From contig JAKTNV010000001.1 of assembly GCA_022747635.1 (NCBI GenBank), positions 37,973,351-38,037,350 on the forward strand: a stretch of DNA of 64,000 bases, read 5' to 3'. Below are positions 33,757 through 47,201 of the stretch, one piece after another; within the stretch, counting starts at the first letter, position 1; each line of letters begins with the position of its first letter. Source of the stretch: Hetaerina americana (taxonomy: Eukaryota; Arthropoda; Insecta; Odonata; Calopterygidae). The translations under genes and the position numbers were made by a program. The notes beneath the pieces were generated by a model. It was not told where the DNA came from, ran no database searches, and saw only the letters and a list, made by a program, of their open reading frames with translations.

Positions 33757-34694
33757 CAAGGGGGGACCCAAAAGTAACGGAAATTGGGCTGCGGTGGGAA
33801 GCGAGAGTGGGGGAAGCCTTTGTTCGGTCGGTCGTACGTCAGGCTCATTCCTCCTGCGTCAGTATGCGCGGTGCCGTCGCTGTGACTGGATCGGTCCGTC
33901 CGTGAGAGCTGTTTTAGTGAAACAACTTTTGTCATTTTGGCGAAAAATGTGATGACGGATTATCAAGAGCAACGCGCTGAAGTGAAGTGTTGTTTCCTGT
34001 TGGGGAAATCGGCCGCGGAAACTATTGCAATGCTCAAGGCTGCTTATGTGGAAGTTGCTCTAAGAAAAACTAGAGTCTACGAGTGGTTTACACGTTTTAA
34101 AAATGGCGGTATGTCATTTGAAGACCAACCCCGTCCAGGCCGCCCTTCAACATCAAGAACTGACGAAAACGTCTACAAAATCAATGCCCTTATTTGTGAA
34201 GACCGCCGCACAGCCATTGATCAACTCTGTGAGATGTCCGGAGTGTCATGGGAGTTCAATTAAGACGATTCTATCGGACGATTTGCATATGAAAAGGGTT
34301 GCAGCCAAATTTGTCCCTCGCCATCTCACTCGCCAGCTCATACCGTCCTCTCCGTGATGCAGTTTTTGATAAAAAACGGCATGATATCGATTGTCCACCC
34401 CCCCTACTCACCGGATTTAGCTCCTTGTGACTTCTTTTTGTTCCCCAGACTCAAAAGGGACATGAAAGGAAAGCGTTTTGACACTGTGGAGGAGGTAAAA
34501 CAAAAATCACTAGAAGGCCTAAAGGACATCCCGATAAATGAATTTCATAAATATTTCGAACAATGGAAGCATCGTTTGGAGAAGTGCATTGTGGTCAATG
34601 GGGAATACTTTGGAGGTGAACAAAATTTAACGTAAATATATTGAGAAATAAAGAATCTATAACAAAATTCCTGTTATTTTTGGGTCCCCCCTCG
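33757..34694 (+). mobile_element. mariner-family DNA transposon, internally deleted
   Basis: Bounded by TA target duplications (33755-33756 and 34695-34696) and terminal inverted repeats of about 29 bp that differ at only a few places (shared core GGGGGGACCCAAAA). Total length 938 bp against roughly 1.3 kb for complete members. The plus strand encodes two parts of a mariner transposase. The middle, with the first two catalytic aspartates, is missing. It could be mobilised only by a transposase from elsewhere. The well preserved repeats suggest a fairly recent arrival. Confidence 0.92.
33937..34635 (+). pseudogene. mariner transposase, frameshifted and internally deleted
   Basis: From 33937 the frame gives a helix-turn-helix DNA-binding domain (EQRAEVKCCFLLGKSAAE, TRVYEWFTRFKNGG, RPGRPSTSRTDENV) and closes at 34263. 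A frameshift near 34248 is needed to continue into SSIKTILSDDLHMKRV and VPRHLT. Then about 350-400 bp of family sequence is absent. From about 34342 the original frame resumes in the C-terminal catalytic part (HPPYSPDLAPCDFFLFP, which holds the third acidic residue of the DD34D triad) and ends at 34635. Not functional. Confidence 0.9.
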
Positions 34695-34696
34695 TA

Positions 34697-37600
34697 CCTT
34701 CCAGGCGTGTGGCACGTAATGAGGATGGTTAGAGTACGCTAGACTGTCGCCACACACGGGCCATTGCCACATTACAGACTCAGATCACGTACGAAGCCTG
34801 ATGATATCACTTGCGCGGAACCTGGGACCGCGACACCCCAAGGAACTCCGCCGTAATATCCCGCCCGTGACTCAACGATTCTACTCATACTCGTAATTCC
34901 GTGCGCTATCGGTAGAGAGACAGCCGGCTGCCGTGCATACGTGACATTTAGCTACTCCATTTTTCATTTTAGTCTTTACTTTGTCAGTCCTATCTCAACT
35001 GTGCTCAGATTGAACATGGTCAAACCAGAACCCTGAGCCGGTGTCTTGCTCAGTTCACGCTTGAATGCATGTCTTCAACTGGCAAAAACTGGCGACGGAA
35101 GATTAAGAATCACGAACTAAAGTTCCTGAGACCGTCGCTTCGTGGTGATAACTAAGGAGCAGTGACCTTACTTTGGTGGACCACCAAACCGAAGTGAAAT
35201 CCTCTGTGAAATGATATTCCTTACATGGAGATCTATTTATCATACATTATTCTCACATGTGTTACCATTGTTCTTATTGGTGTTTGGATAAATTCTTGTC
35301 TTATTCAATTTTTTGTTACATGTTCCATTATAAATTCAGCTTGTTGCAGCCTGAGGACAACCTTTCTAAATAAATAAGTATATTCAGCCAAATGTAAAGT
35401 ATAAAAATCGAACGACCGAGCGTTGGTATTTAATATTAAAGAGAAGCAAATATAGATGTGAATAGATGGGTGAATACATGCAGGGAGGAAAATAAGAAGG
35501 AAATTAAGCATTGACTAAATTTTCTTTCGCATGGTGAAGGGAAATTGCCAAAATATTGTGCACGCTAATGAGCACTCTCTTAATAGTGACAACATGCTAA
35601 AAATGTTGCAGTTGTGCCTGATAATATTCTTTTAGCTCACCGAACCCTGCGGAAATTCTTCTCTAATAATTGTCGCAATTAATAGTTCACCAGTTATATT
35701 AGGCGAGGTGAACAAAGACTGAGGTTTCTTACATTGAGCAATGGTGAGCTGGGCGAGCAGTGTTTCAGAAAGAGAATGAAGAATGGAGAGAAACTTGGAG
35801 GCGTCAACATTTATCTACGCCGAGATGAAGATACTGAGAACCCCAAAAGGTAAAGTACAACGAACCAAATACTACGCATGATGTGGTTTACACATTGCAC
35901 TAAAATAATAACCGGAATAACAAGAGAAAATTGCCACGCCTGCGTTTGAAGACCGGGTGTGGCATGCTAGCAAGTCAGCCATAGCGCAAATTTCATCTCA
36001 TGATATGCGAGCGGACCATTGCGATCCAAAGTGAAAGAGTAGACGAGAGGAGGGCGAGTTGCGAGAGAATATCGGTGCAAATGATGAAGAGAGACAGCAT
36101 ATTTTTTCCAAGACAAGAGACGGACCGAACCGAAATAACAAGATGTGCGACACTCCTTGACTCAATCTGTGCCTGTTTTCCGCGATCCGACGTCGGACCG
36201 CGGAGGTTGAATGGACTCAAGCATTCGGAGGCGACCTTCAGGTTAATGTCTTTGGAAAAGGCGGTGCAGGATGGGAAATAAAGAATTACTTCTGAAACGA
36301 CTTCCATCACAAACGGAAAAGGCAAATTTGATCCATAAATAGACTTAGTTAATTCACTGGTTACATTTCTTTAGTCCAAAAACATCATCATGCCAATAAA
36401 ATCGGACAATTAACCAAGAAAAACAAATTTTGTCAATATAAATTTAACGGATAACAAACATCAGAACGAAATAAAACATTAAGTTTGATTGACATAATTG
36501 AAGGGACTAAATGAGTAATAAGGAGGAGGAGGACCGAAGAAAATAAGAATTCATTATGTGTGTCCCGTGATTAAATGGAATAAATTTTGACTGCATCGAA
36601 CATTCAGTTATACACAGGGTTAACAATCATGAGGAATTTTATGACACTAACCACAACGATACTCAGCTTATGTCACTAAAAATGCATGCAATCTACTACC
36701 CTGCTTCCATGTAATTAGTATGGGTAGTATTTTCATTTTAAAATAAATTCCATGCACGGATCTTATTTTCAGAAATTTCAAAAATGCTATAAGCCAAATT
36801 AACAGAGTACCGGTTGAGGTGAAACCACTTCGTATTTCAACATACGTTCAACGACCTAGTTTTCGACTTACAAAAGTCATCTTCGAAATCAAAATCGAGG
36901 AGTAAATACTTCTTTGCAGAAAAAAGTTCGTTTTATCTCAATATGAACCAATGCTAAAAAGTAAGGCTAAAATTACCCCGTTATGGAAGGTTTTTAAACA
37001 TTTTATTTACCCCTGGTAATTATTTCATTGATTGTGTTGACCGAGATTACACCAAGGGAATAGGATCATTGATGGCATTAGATATTATGACGTAGCATAA
37101 AAAAACAAGAAAAAACAACGTGGAGGAAATAAATTATTTGAAATTGGAAATTGAAATTGTTTGAATTTTCCCAGGTTGGCAGGATTAAGTGGGCATGAAA
37201 TATCAATTTTATTTCACTAATAGCTTTGATTGATTTTTCTTCATCCCGAATGCTAAAGAATATTTGATCAATTTTGGGTATTGAAAAAAATGGACAACGC
37301 GCCCAACAACAAAAGAATGAAAACGTGATATCTTAGCTTGCTTTGTGACGTGTATCATAGATAAATATGTACTAAAGGATGATTAGAGCATTATATAGAA
37401 GCTGTTGTCAGCGGTAAAACTAGAAATAAAATTGCACATCCTACCTGAACCGAAAATCCGTGTACATTCCTAACTTCCAGGCATTCTGATCTTCGGCCAC
37501 TTTTCCCTAAAGGCGGCGCAAAGAGATCTTGTCCCACCCACTATCTATTAAGTGAAACTTCGGAACTTCAAATGGCAGACTTCAAAGGCATAAAAACTTC

Positions 37601-38327
37601 AGGGCTTTCCTCGTGGGACTTAATTATGGCTCAGTAGGCAAAGCTTACATTAAAAAATTAATGCACGAGGGTGAGCGAAGACCGCATCAGAGAGACTTAA
37701 AGGAAATGACTTAGTACACGATGGAAGCACCTTTTATCTTGTGACCTTAGCGCTCTTCAACCGCAAGCATGTTGAAAGTCAAGGCCGCCATTCCCTGCGG
37801 CTGACAAGGGACTACTGTATTTCATCGTTAGCAAAAAACCAAGAGGAGGGAAAAATGGGAAACTTGACCTTTTCACGAAATCAAGGACCCATTGCAGCAT
37901 TTTATGGGCTGACTTTCCATCTGGTGTAAAGAAAATGGGAACCTTAAGGGCTTTGAATTTTCGTTTTTCGGAACCTTTTCCTTCCCTTTCCATCTCTAAC
38001 GATAATTGGATGGAAGGCATGCTAACGGAAGGACTTCAAGTCTACATTTTAAATTTGTTAGATCCTACAGGAAAAATAAACATACGCACAAGCTTGCTCA
38101 ATTAATAGAATGATAACTTTTTGCGTCAGATGATTCTTCACCCACTAGTGTCGTCTTTTCGAAACTGAAAAAATATCGATACGCCATTTCACGCCGTAAA
38201 CTAACTTTCATAGTAAATCAAAATAATAGAAAGGTAGAAATCAAATTCGCAAGAGCTCGACAATAACAAGCTAGAGATAACATGAAACGACACGGAAGTG
38301 TGCATCATCCGCGTATAGCGCGGGTAG
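34697..38327. other. Unassigned DNA
   Basis: No coding exon, RNA gene or recognised repeat was found. Confidence 0.5.
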
Positions 38328-38377
38328 CTCTGTGGTACAAAACGGCTGTTCCTCGAACAGTCGTTTGTACCACAGAG
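38328..38377. repeat. 23-bp inverted repeat with 3-base loop (hairpin)
   Basis: CTCTGTGGTACAAA...GGCTGTTC, loop CTC, then GAACAG...TTTGTACCACAGAG. The arms pair over 23-24 bases with one bulge and about one wobble. The bases before it, GGTAGCTCTGTGGT, resemble a tRNA A-box start, so this may be a collapsed tRNA-like element. The short loop is atypical for animal miRNA precursors. Confidence 0.75.
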
Positions 38378-40358
38378 GGGATGGCTGTTTGTGCCTTAAT
38401 GTGTTCCCGTTTCGACGTGACGCGTGGTTTTCGAAGAAAGCAAAAAGTACTTTTCCGTCGATAGGGTGGAAATTAACATCAATCACCATTCAAATGGCGG
38501 GTCGTTTATTTTGGAGCCTATTTCTGCCCACACTTCCAACAGGTAATTCGATTTCTCGTATCACACACATTGCAGTGAGATACACTAATATGCAATGTAT
38601 TCACTCTTTAGATGCGCCACTATTATTTCTGGAGAGTCGATCTTGATGAGTGTTTTATCATCTCGCCCTTATGACCTATACTCTATGAAACATGAACCCG
38701 GGGATTTTCAAGCATGCCGCTTCCTGCGATTGTGGCAATAAATTCATTCTGTAGTAGAGAAGATGAAAAGCATGTCAAAGGGGCCGGAAGCTGATCGCAG
38801 AAGACCAACTCTCTTTCAGAGTTAATACGACTGACTGAATGCATAGTGACAATCCTTATCGATGTTGCACTTATTTTAACGAGATTCCACGCTCTCTCAC
38901 TTGGTACACACATTTTAAGATCCTGGAAGAAACAACAAGTTAAAAAGGAATGAAGTGCCACCGTTAAATAGTGAACTGGTTAATGGAGAACGGGACGGGA
39001 TATTAGATTCTGGCAAGAGGGTGAATCAGCTGTTAGTAGTAAATCATTCAAGAGATCCTGATCAACAGGCCAGACACCACTTCGCCTTGGTGCTATTACA
39101 TCTGCTTAATAAATTTAGCGCGTAAGTAATGGACCGTTCAACTAAGAAAGCAGGATATCCCTTTCACATGAACACAGGTAGTATACGATACATTATATTC
39201 TTCACCGAATGGTAGAAATTGAGGGAGGGGCTATACACGTGGTCTTGAGCCATAACAATGAAGTAACAAAGAACGTAAGAGGATATTAGATCACTCGAAT
39301 TGCTGGCAACCGGTGAGGACTCCAGGCATACAACGAGTTTTTGGTCGACCAATTATGACGTGTCCTGACTGATTTGTTTTACTACGAAACAAATATCAAT
39401 AATGATAACAAAGATTACGCCGTAGAAATTCGTCCTTTTCCGAGAGAATGAGCATATAAAATAAATTTCGACGCAAGTTAGCCGAACTGACCTTCGTTTC
39501 TTCGATTCTCATTCCCGACAGTTACCCAATTTCCCCTCTCGACAACGACGTCCTTTTTTCCCGAATTAAATGCCGAGTGTTCGGGCTCAGATATTTCGCG
39601 TGCCACTGACATCAACGAAGTAGACCTGCTTATTATTTCTGTTTTCCCCAAGCCATGCTCGTGCGACAACTTACGGCAAACACGAATTGATCTCACCACT
39701 GAAAGGAACATCGCTCATCTCGGGAATTTCCGATTTCCGATTAAAAAATCCTCTTTCCCCATTTTTTAATCCGAAATTTTGAATAAATAGAGTGATTCCC
39801 GATATTCCCCGACTGAGTGGTCATCCTTCCGATGTATATCTCTCAACGTCGCCGTCGTTTTCCGGACCAATAAAAAAAGATACTTTGGTAAGCTGCTCGA
39901 GATGTGCTGCAGCTGAAATAAAATTGGGATAGAGAAATAGTTGCAGCGAAAACTGTCACTCGCTCAGCAAGAGAAATATGTAAATCTTGTCCGCTAGTTC
40001 TTTTGATGTTCCGCCAGTCTTAGTGAAGCACTCGGAAGTGGCAATTTAAAAATGAAAACGAACTTGAAAGTGAGAGAAACTCTCGTTTTTCGAAAGTGTT
40101 TCTAATCTGAGACGAGGATGATAATGGGAGTGGGAAAAACAGGGGAAGCACGCGGCCGAAGACGCGTCAACTGAATGAAACCATTAAATTCCGCAGGGCG
40201 AGAGGATAACAGGATTCAGCGATGGGTAAACAGAGAGGAGAGACGGAAATTAATTTTTTCTCAGCATTAAACCACTGATTAAACGACCTCCGTCGAATCA
40301 AAGTGGTCGAATTTCAGTCTTTATCGACTCGAGGGAACGGATAATTTGTATTTGTACA

Positions 40359-42200
40359 TTGAGCGATCCCCCCGCGGATGACTTCGGAGAGAATCCGCGA
40401 TACACCTCAAATCTCCGATCCCCGGATATCTTCTCTGCCACTGCGGCGGCCTCGTCCCGATTCTCCGTGTCGGAACCCCATTTGGTCACTCGACTGGCCA
40501 TTAATGCGACCGTTACCGTCGACTTGACCGTTAGCGCCGCATGCCGTGTACTTGCACCACCGATTGATATAAGGAGCTCCCCCCCCCTCCCCATCTCTCC
40601 ATTCCCTCTCCTTTCTCGGAATGTACGCTCTGGGCTGGCTTATCAAAACATCGGGTCTCGCACACACATGCATGTATCCACGTCTGAACGCGCACTTCGA
40701 TGATGTAACGATGCAAGGCGTCGTGATCCAGCAAAGATCTCCTACCCATTCGCCCTTCACTGCTCCCAAGCTCATCTCTATTCATCAACCCTCGTTTGAT
40801 ATTCCGTTCCTCATCATCTTCGCCAGCTCCGTCGCCCTCTCTTCTCCTCTCTTCGATCCCCATCCTTCTCGACTGGGATCCCGTATCGTGCGGCTATCGA
40901 GCGCGATTATAGCGAAACGAATATGCGATCAAAAAGGATGCGGAGAAGTACGGAGTCGGAGAAGGGAAGCAATTGGGAGTTAAAGGAGGGCGCGGGCGTA
41001 AGGGGACGCGAGGAAGGGTAACCATGCGAAAACGGAGACGTGGCAAGGAAAAAGGTCAGCCGCTTTTGAACCCTCTCATCGACCATTGTAACATAATGAA
41101 TTACATCGGGAAATAATAACAAAAACGGCACGTGGAGAATGATTTTTTAGTGTGTGCCTAGAAGTCTAAGGGTGCCACGAGATCCTTTAACAAGCAAAGC
41201 ATGAAAAATACCGAGGGAGATATCCGTTCATACGATTGAGAACATCAAGGAGGATTTTAGGAGTACTTCATGTCAAGGAAAAAAAATTCCAGTGGTAAAG
41301 AGAATTCGTTCTTTGAAATGTAATTTTATTGACTATCACGTGAAAGTACAACCAATTCATGTGAGTTCAACATATGAGACTCGACTTGCGGAAAGTATAC
41401 ATGGTACAGGTATTATAACATTTACCACGTGAGCCTCTGCCATATAATTTATATGCACCTATCTCACGCAATGAGTTCAGCACGTTTACCACCTATCACG
41501 CATAACTTATTTATATCATTTAGCAGGAAAAATTTGGTATTTTCTAAGCTCGAATGTTGGTGAATGGACCGAGAAAAAAATAGCAAGGGAAGTGAGCGTG
41601 ATCGGGGAAGGAAAGGGAATGACGAATGAGGTAAACATTTAGTGAGAGAGAGAGAAGGGGACATGGAATCGTTGCAGTCAGGGAGACAAATCGAATCCAA
41701 TATTGAGTGTCGTTAGGCCGAGTGTTAGCAGACAGCATAGCGATACGCCAACTTCCGACTCGCGTTGAGTTATCTCTTCTCAATCCCTTTCCCAATCCCC
41801 ACAGCACTTATACTGACACCACACCCTGAAAAGGGAGCCGAGACGCGAGGAACAGATGACCGTATAAAACGGGAGTTGCGTGTAGGACCTCTCCCACCAA
41901 CCCCTCCCTCGACCAACCCCGGGTCGCACGGGTCGAAATCTGGTCATTTGTCCTCGTGGGGATGGCGAAAAGGGAGGCGGTACGGTGCGGCGGTCGGCGT
42001 GGTTTTGGCGGCGAGCGTGGGGTGAGTGAGGGTCTTGGGGGTGGGGGTCACCCTTCCCCCCCCAAGTCAAGAACGCCAAGCACCCACATCATATCGAAAG
42101 GGGGGGGGAGGTGTCCCGTCTGGCCATTCTCGGAAGAAGAAACCGTTTGTGATTAAGTTCCCTTCGTCCCACCAGGAAGAGGGTGGGAGATGTTTTCGTC
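40359..42200. other. GC- and CpG-rich block
   Basis: Much of this stretch is richer in GC and CpG than the rest of the window, with runs such as CCCCCCCC near 40580 and poly-G near 42100. Many overlapping open frames occur on both strands because stop codons are rare in GC-rich DNA. I see no protein family in any of them. A promoter or enhancer is possible but unsupported. Confidence 0.35.
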
Positions 42201-42829
42201 CCCGGGGTATCTCTTTGGGGGAATGAATTAAGATTCAGCAACGGCGATGGTCCATGTCGAAATGAAATGAAATTGCTCTACGGACGGTGCCGGTTGGATT
42301 AAATTTGTTTACTGCTTATATTTCGGAAGGTTTTCTCATAGAAGCAATTGGAATTTGCATCTGGTAAATTTGGAATGCAGTGATTAACAAGGAAAATCCA
42401 TAGTATCGCGTTACAAACTCCACATCTCTTGATCATGTGGGGCGATATAACCGCGTCGGCGTAATCAAGTTCGTCATTTTTCGTCTTTTTTAAGCGTAAT
42501 CGAGTGAATTTGACTGTGACTGTTACAGAATCACTAAAATTGTTCGAAAACAATTACCAGTTTCATGGTGTGAAAAAGTATCATATATGATTAAACTACG
42601 TGTATACTTCTATCTTAGTTCCTATTTTCGACTTCAATTCTAACTAAACATAAAAACAGTTTAAGATGAAAGAGAAGGCATTTCATAATAGCAGGGGGTT
42701 CTGTTGTTGAAGAAAATGGTCGCGGAGAAAGATTCGTGGAGCTCTTTGGATTGCGTTTGATAAATCACCCAAACAACAATATCCTGAACACAAAGGTTGG
42801 TTTGATAGGCGAGGGGCGAGAGATCACCA

Positions 42830-43035
42830 CGTACTAAACCCAATAAGGCGTGAGAAATTCACACGTCAGGATAGGGGGACCAGCGCCTTTTCCAGTGCCT
42901 CCCGTGTTTTCCCAGGAAAATCTCGCACCCTAATCATCCCACAGCCTGAGAGAAGCCGAGGGTGCCTAGGCGCGTCGCCTAAAACCGGGCCTCCGATCGG
43001 TTACCCGGCAATCTACACACCGGGCTACCACGTTC
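42830..43035 (-). mobile_element. SINE family 3, copy 1
   Basis: The minus strand begins GGAACGTGGTAGCCCGGTG and shares with the next copy the words TGGGAAA, GTGTGAAATTTCACAC (here GTGTGAATTTCTCAC) and TTAGTA. tRNA-like head with degraded boxes. The family definition rests on two or three diverged copies within this window. Confidence 0.6.
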
Positions 43036-43174
43036 CACTGCGTTTCATAAAGAATAGCAAGGAATCACGATTAACTCTAGGCAATTACATACAACTTAAG
43101 GTTAATTCATTGCAGATGTAACAAGGGAGAAGGGAACAGACTCTCGGGTCAGTTTGATAGTTGATGGTAGAGTT

Positions 43175-43390
43175 CACCCTATACTAAGATCAACGGCGTG
43201 TGAAATTTCACACATCGGGCTGGGGGGGGGGGGAGGCGCAAGATCCTTTCCCTATGGTTTCCCAGAAAGTTCTGGTACCCAATAAATCACACAGCTCAGG
43301 TGAAGCTGCGGGTGCCCAAAGTAGTTCCCGGCAATCCGGGCCCTCTGGCCAGTAGTCCAATGCTCTATCCCTGGACTATCACGTCCCGAT
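43175..43390 (-). mobile_element. SINE family 3, copy 2
   Basis: The minus strand begins CGGGACGTGATAGTCCAGGG and continues GATAGAGCATTGGACTAC, an A-box-like head. The 3' part has the palindromic word GTGTGAAATTTCACAC, and a run of about 12 G (plus strand) lies in the middle. Lies 140 bp from copy 1 in the same orientation. Confidence 0.62.
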
Positions 43391-46300
43391 AATTTATATT
43401 GTTATAATTTATTTTAATTTGAAAATTATAAACCATATTTTACTTTATGGTCAAGCTCTTAGTAGCCGAACACACATGAAAATAAAATTGATCATTTTGA
43501 AAAATGGTCTCTTCAGGACAAGTTAACGGAAAGAATTAAGGCTAAATGCCAATTTAAGTACTGGATGGTGCTGGCTAGTGCTGTTAGCACATAACTTGTA
43601 GAATAGCAGTGATAAACTTGCTTGGAAATTTCAATCTGATTGTCAACATCGTGATATAAAGCAAGAAAAGCATTCTTTCAGATCATTGAATATTTTCCTA
43701 TTACATTTTTTTCGGATTAGAATAGAATTTAAGTCGGTACAAGACCTGGCAATAAGAGGGAGAGCAACTATACATTAATTGATGGTCGTTTAAAAGTGGC
43801 AAGATTTTCTTTCGAGAGGCAGACTCGTGGATGTGCTATACTTAATTGCCATTTATCTAGAGGTTCCCAACACGTTCTCTCCAACGCCAACTCCCATATT
43901 TCCACAAATAGTATTAATTTCATATAAAATCAACTACGTTTGGTAAATTTTGATACGAAAGGTTTTTCAATTATCTAATAAAACAAAATGGGTTATTTCC
44001 ACCAAATGAAGGACGCCAAATTGCAGTTTTGGACCGGGGGGATATTTTACACGAGAGAAAAAAATCGTAGGAACAAGACAAATGGAATTAGGCAATATTC
44101 AATCTGAAAATTACTTCACCATTCTAACGCAATTAGCAAGCTACGGTTATTGCACCTCCTTCGCTTCCACATGCAATAATTTACCAATCTCTCTCTCTCA
44201 CACACACAACGGAATCCTTCGAGAGAATAAATTAATCTCACTCTGACCGATATGCAGACTTCCATTATGACAGCGGATGACACCAAGGCTTCGATTCAAG
44301 TAGTACGTACACCAAATCAAACAAAAATTGGACAGTAATAAATTCATTTTCATTTAATTACCGCACATCTGACGGTTTCGTTTCAATTTTCTCTGCTATA
44401 GAAATTATCACGATGCTATACTTGAATATTTTGGAAATATCACAGGTTTCAGGCTAATTAACTTGGTGGTCCAGTTGACAAGAGTTAGGCGTAACTTGCT
44501 AAATCTCTTCATATTAAGAGTATTATTAATTCCTATCGAGATATTTAAAATAATTTGTTCCAATGAATGCTTCGACCTGAACCTGAATTCACTTGCTGCA
44601 GTACATCACAGCACACTGTGGGTGCAATTGCATCGGAATTAACTTAGGGAGAGAAGGAAAATATTTCAGCTTCAAAGAAAATATTAACATTAATGTCAAA
44701 GCAACTGACAACATAAATCGCCCAAATTTTACTCTGTTCTTTGCCCAATATTTTACAAAGAAGTTTGCGAAGAATAGGATGAAATATTTCCCCGAGTTTA
44801 AATAAAACATTATTCTTTTCGCCCACTTTAACAAATTGTTTTGACGACTGCAGAAATGCATAAATCGAAATGTCATCACTAGACTGAGGTAGAGGAGGAG
44901 GCAAGTCAATGAGGTAAATCTTCTAAATACGTCCCTGTGGCCATACATGGAATTCTTCACTCGAAGCACAAAACCTCAAGCCGTCTCAACAGGCCGCCTT
45001 CAATGAAGACGCTTTATTATGAGTCGTTTTACTTTCCGGCTTACAGAACCATGAAATTACACCTCTGGCAATAAACCATTCCACGCGAACGTACGAATAA
45101 GCATTAATCCCACCAAAAATGGACGTGGAGCGAGCAGACGCGAGTTATTTTTCCTCGCCTTGGCCCATGATAAACGCCAGAGACGACTCCAGTCCTCGAC
45201 AGCACGACAAAGCAAAAATAACCGGGACCGAATGAGGTGGTTGCGGGACTGTGGATTAGATTCGGAGAAGGGAATTGAGTAAATCCTAATGAGAAATGTC
45301 CATATCGGACGGTGACCATTAAACAAACCGTGGGTTTCCTCCTACGATACTCCTGAGGGGTCGGGGCGTCTGTTCGGTGGCGCCTTTTGACTACGCCGCA
45401 CTCAAGTAGACATCCTCGTGTGTGCCTGTCGGCAACGAGGGGAAGGGAATCTCGAGAAAAACATCCCGACGTCTGCTACGATACTTCGACAACGTAAAAT
45501 ATATATCGTTTTCCCGAAGAGCAGACGGGTAGGACGCTGTGGAAAAATATCATTAAATACAATGCGTCGGCTGTGATAATTTATTTATTTACTCTTACTA
45601 ATGTTTCCCTTTGAAAAGGAACTTGTCGACGCCACTTGTACCGGGCTTTCGTGGCAACATCTGAATGTGAGGGAGGTAAGTTTGTATTATCGTTGCCAAC
45701 TTTTTTTTCCTCAAGTTGCAGTACATATTCGGGGGAAACACAAAACTTTGGAAGTTAAAAATTCGCTTGTTTACTTATTGTTTTAAATTGAAGTTTCTAG
45801 CCTAGCAAATAAAATACACCCATGTCTTTTCATTCCTAGACCTGCAGCGACGCGCATAACTCTTAAACGCAATGGGCCTACCGAATCAATTGCACCATTC
45901 GACCAAAAATAACGGTTCATACCTTTTTTCCACAATTATGGACTTGTAATAGAGTAAGAATTATTACCTGATGCCCTTATTCTCACTCTTAAGATTAAGA
46001 CGGCACTATTGGACGGCGCATCGCGACGAGCCTCTCCGATGACGCCAGAGGTGACCGCGAATCGCAGGGAATGGTCTCATTTCGATATAGAGTACATGTA
46101 TCTGCCCTTGTTTTTGTAGAATATAACTCACTGCAGAGGAAAATTTCTACTGCTTAAATCCAAACACCATTGTTCATTTCCACCTAATTTATCCGCTAAA
46201 GGAAACGAAAATTTACACTTCACAACGCCTTTATGTATTATCGTAAGAATAACAAGTCAAATATGGGCAGTATGAAAATACAATAGGCCACTCAACCACA

Positions 46301-46990
46301 TGGGGATAGCAAGCTAATACTCTCAAAAGAGATGTTTGCACCATCGCAGGGCAACGAATTTCCACGAGACCGGATGTGACGCTCGAAAACAATTATTTAG
46401 CTCAGTGTTCATTAATAAATTTGGTTCGCCATTCCCGTGGGATATAACTGGATTTTTTCGGATCCCAGAGAGCATAGTTTGTAAGGCAGGCTGAATGACT
46501 AATCACAAATAGCACTGACCTAAGGGAATCGTATCTTGCGAATTGGGAATTATTGGGTCAATTGGTTACTCCAAAGGATGTTGAGCGGTAATAATGAAGT
46601 ATAATTGTGAATCATTCTCTGAGAATTATTTTATTTATGAATAACTGCCAAGCATCCCACGAAAAGAACAAGTAAAATTCAATGAATTTCTAAAATTTAC
46701 TGTTTTCTTGTTTAAAAAATCTACGCGATACCCTTAAAAGTGAAATTGTTTTCTGCAACAAGAGTGATTTAGACATTACCGTAATCGTCTGGTAATGTCG
46801 ATAGCCGTCCTAAATAGCCGTTCAGCCATTAAGAAATACGAAGTTAAATTAATTTTTAATCCATTTTCAACCGAGGGACTCCTATCCAAGATAATAGTCC
46901 GTTCGTTGAGGAGAAAAGCAAATGAAACTTGACTGGTATTGAACTGATCCCACCTTTAATCCAGTGGGATGAGAACACAACCGAATGGCT
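43391..46990. other. Unassigned DNA
   Basis: No gene or repeat recognised. A pair of overlapping frames at 44589-44969 shows no domain. Confidence 0.5.
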
Positions 46991-47021
46991 ATTTAACTCC
47001 GGCCGAGGAGAGTGGAGTGAT

Positions 47022-47146
47022 AATGAGATCGGGAGATAAAAGGAGAAAGAAAAGAGAGGAGTGGCAAAGAGGAGAGAGAGGGAGGGACTGAGAAAGAGAT
47101 AAAGATTAATAAAAGGAAAAAGAGACGCTTAGGAAGAGGTGAGGTG
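47022..47146 (+). repeat. Polypurine (GA-rich) tract
   Basis: About 125 bp almost entirely A and G on the plus strand, e.g. GGAGAGAGAGGGAGGGA, followed by a G-rich segment to about 47200 and a CpG-rich segment to about 47640. A 275-codon minus-strand frame runs over the CpG-rich part without any known motif. Confidence 0.7.
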
Positions 47147-47201
47147 GTTTTTGACGTGGGAGGTGGGTGTGTGGGGGAGGGAAGGAGAGAGGGGGGGTTG
47201 G

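Noticed and set aside
41865..41885. TATA box of a promoter (TATAAAACG)
   Set aside because: No downstream exon, initiator or transcript evidence; such words are frequent.
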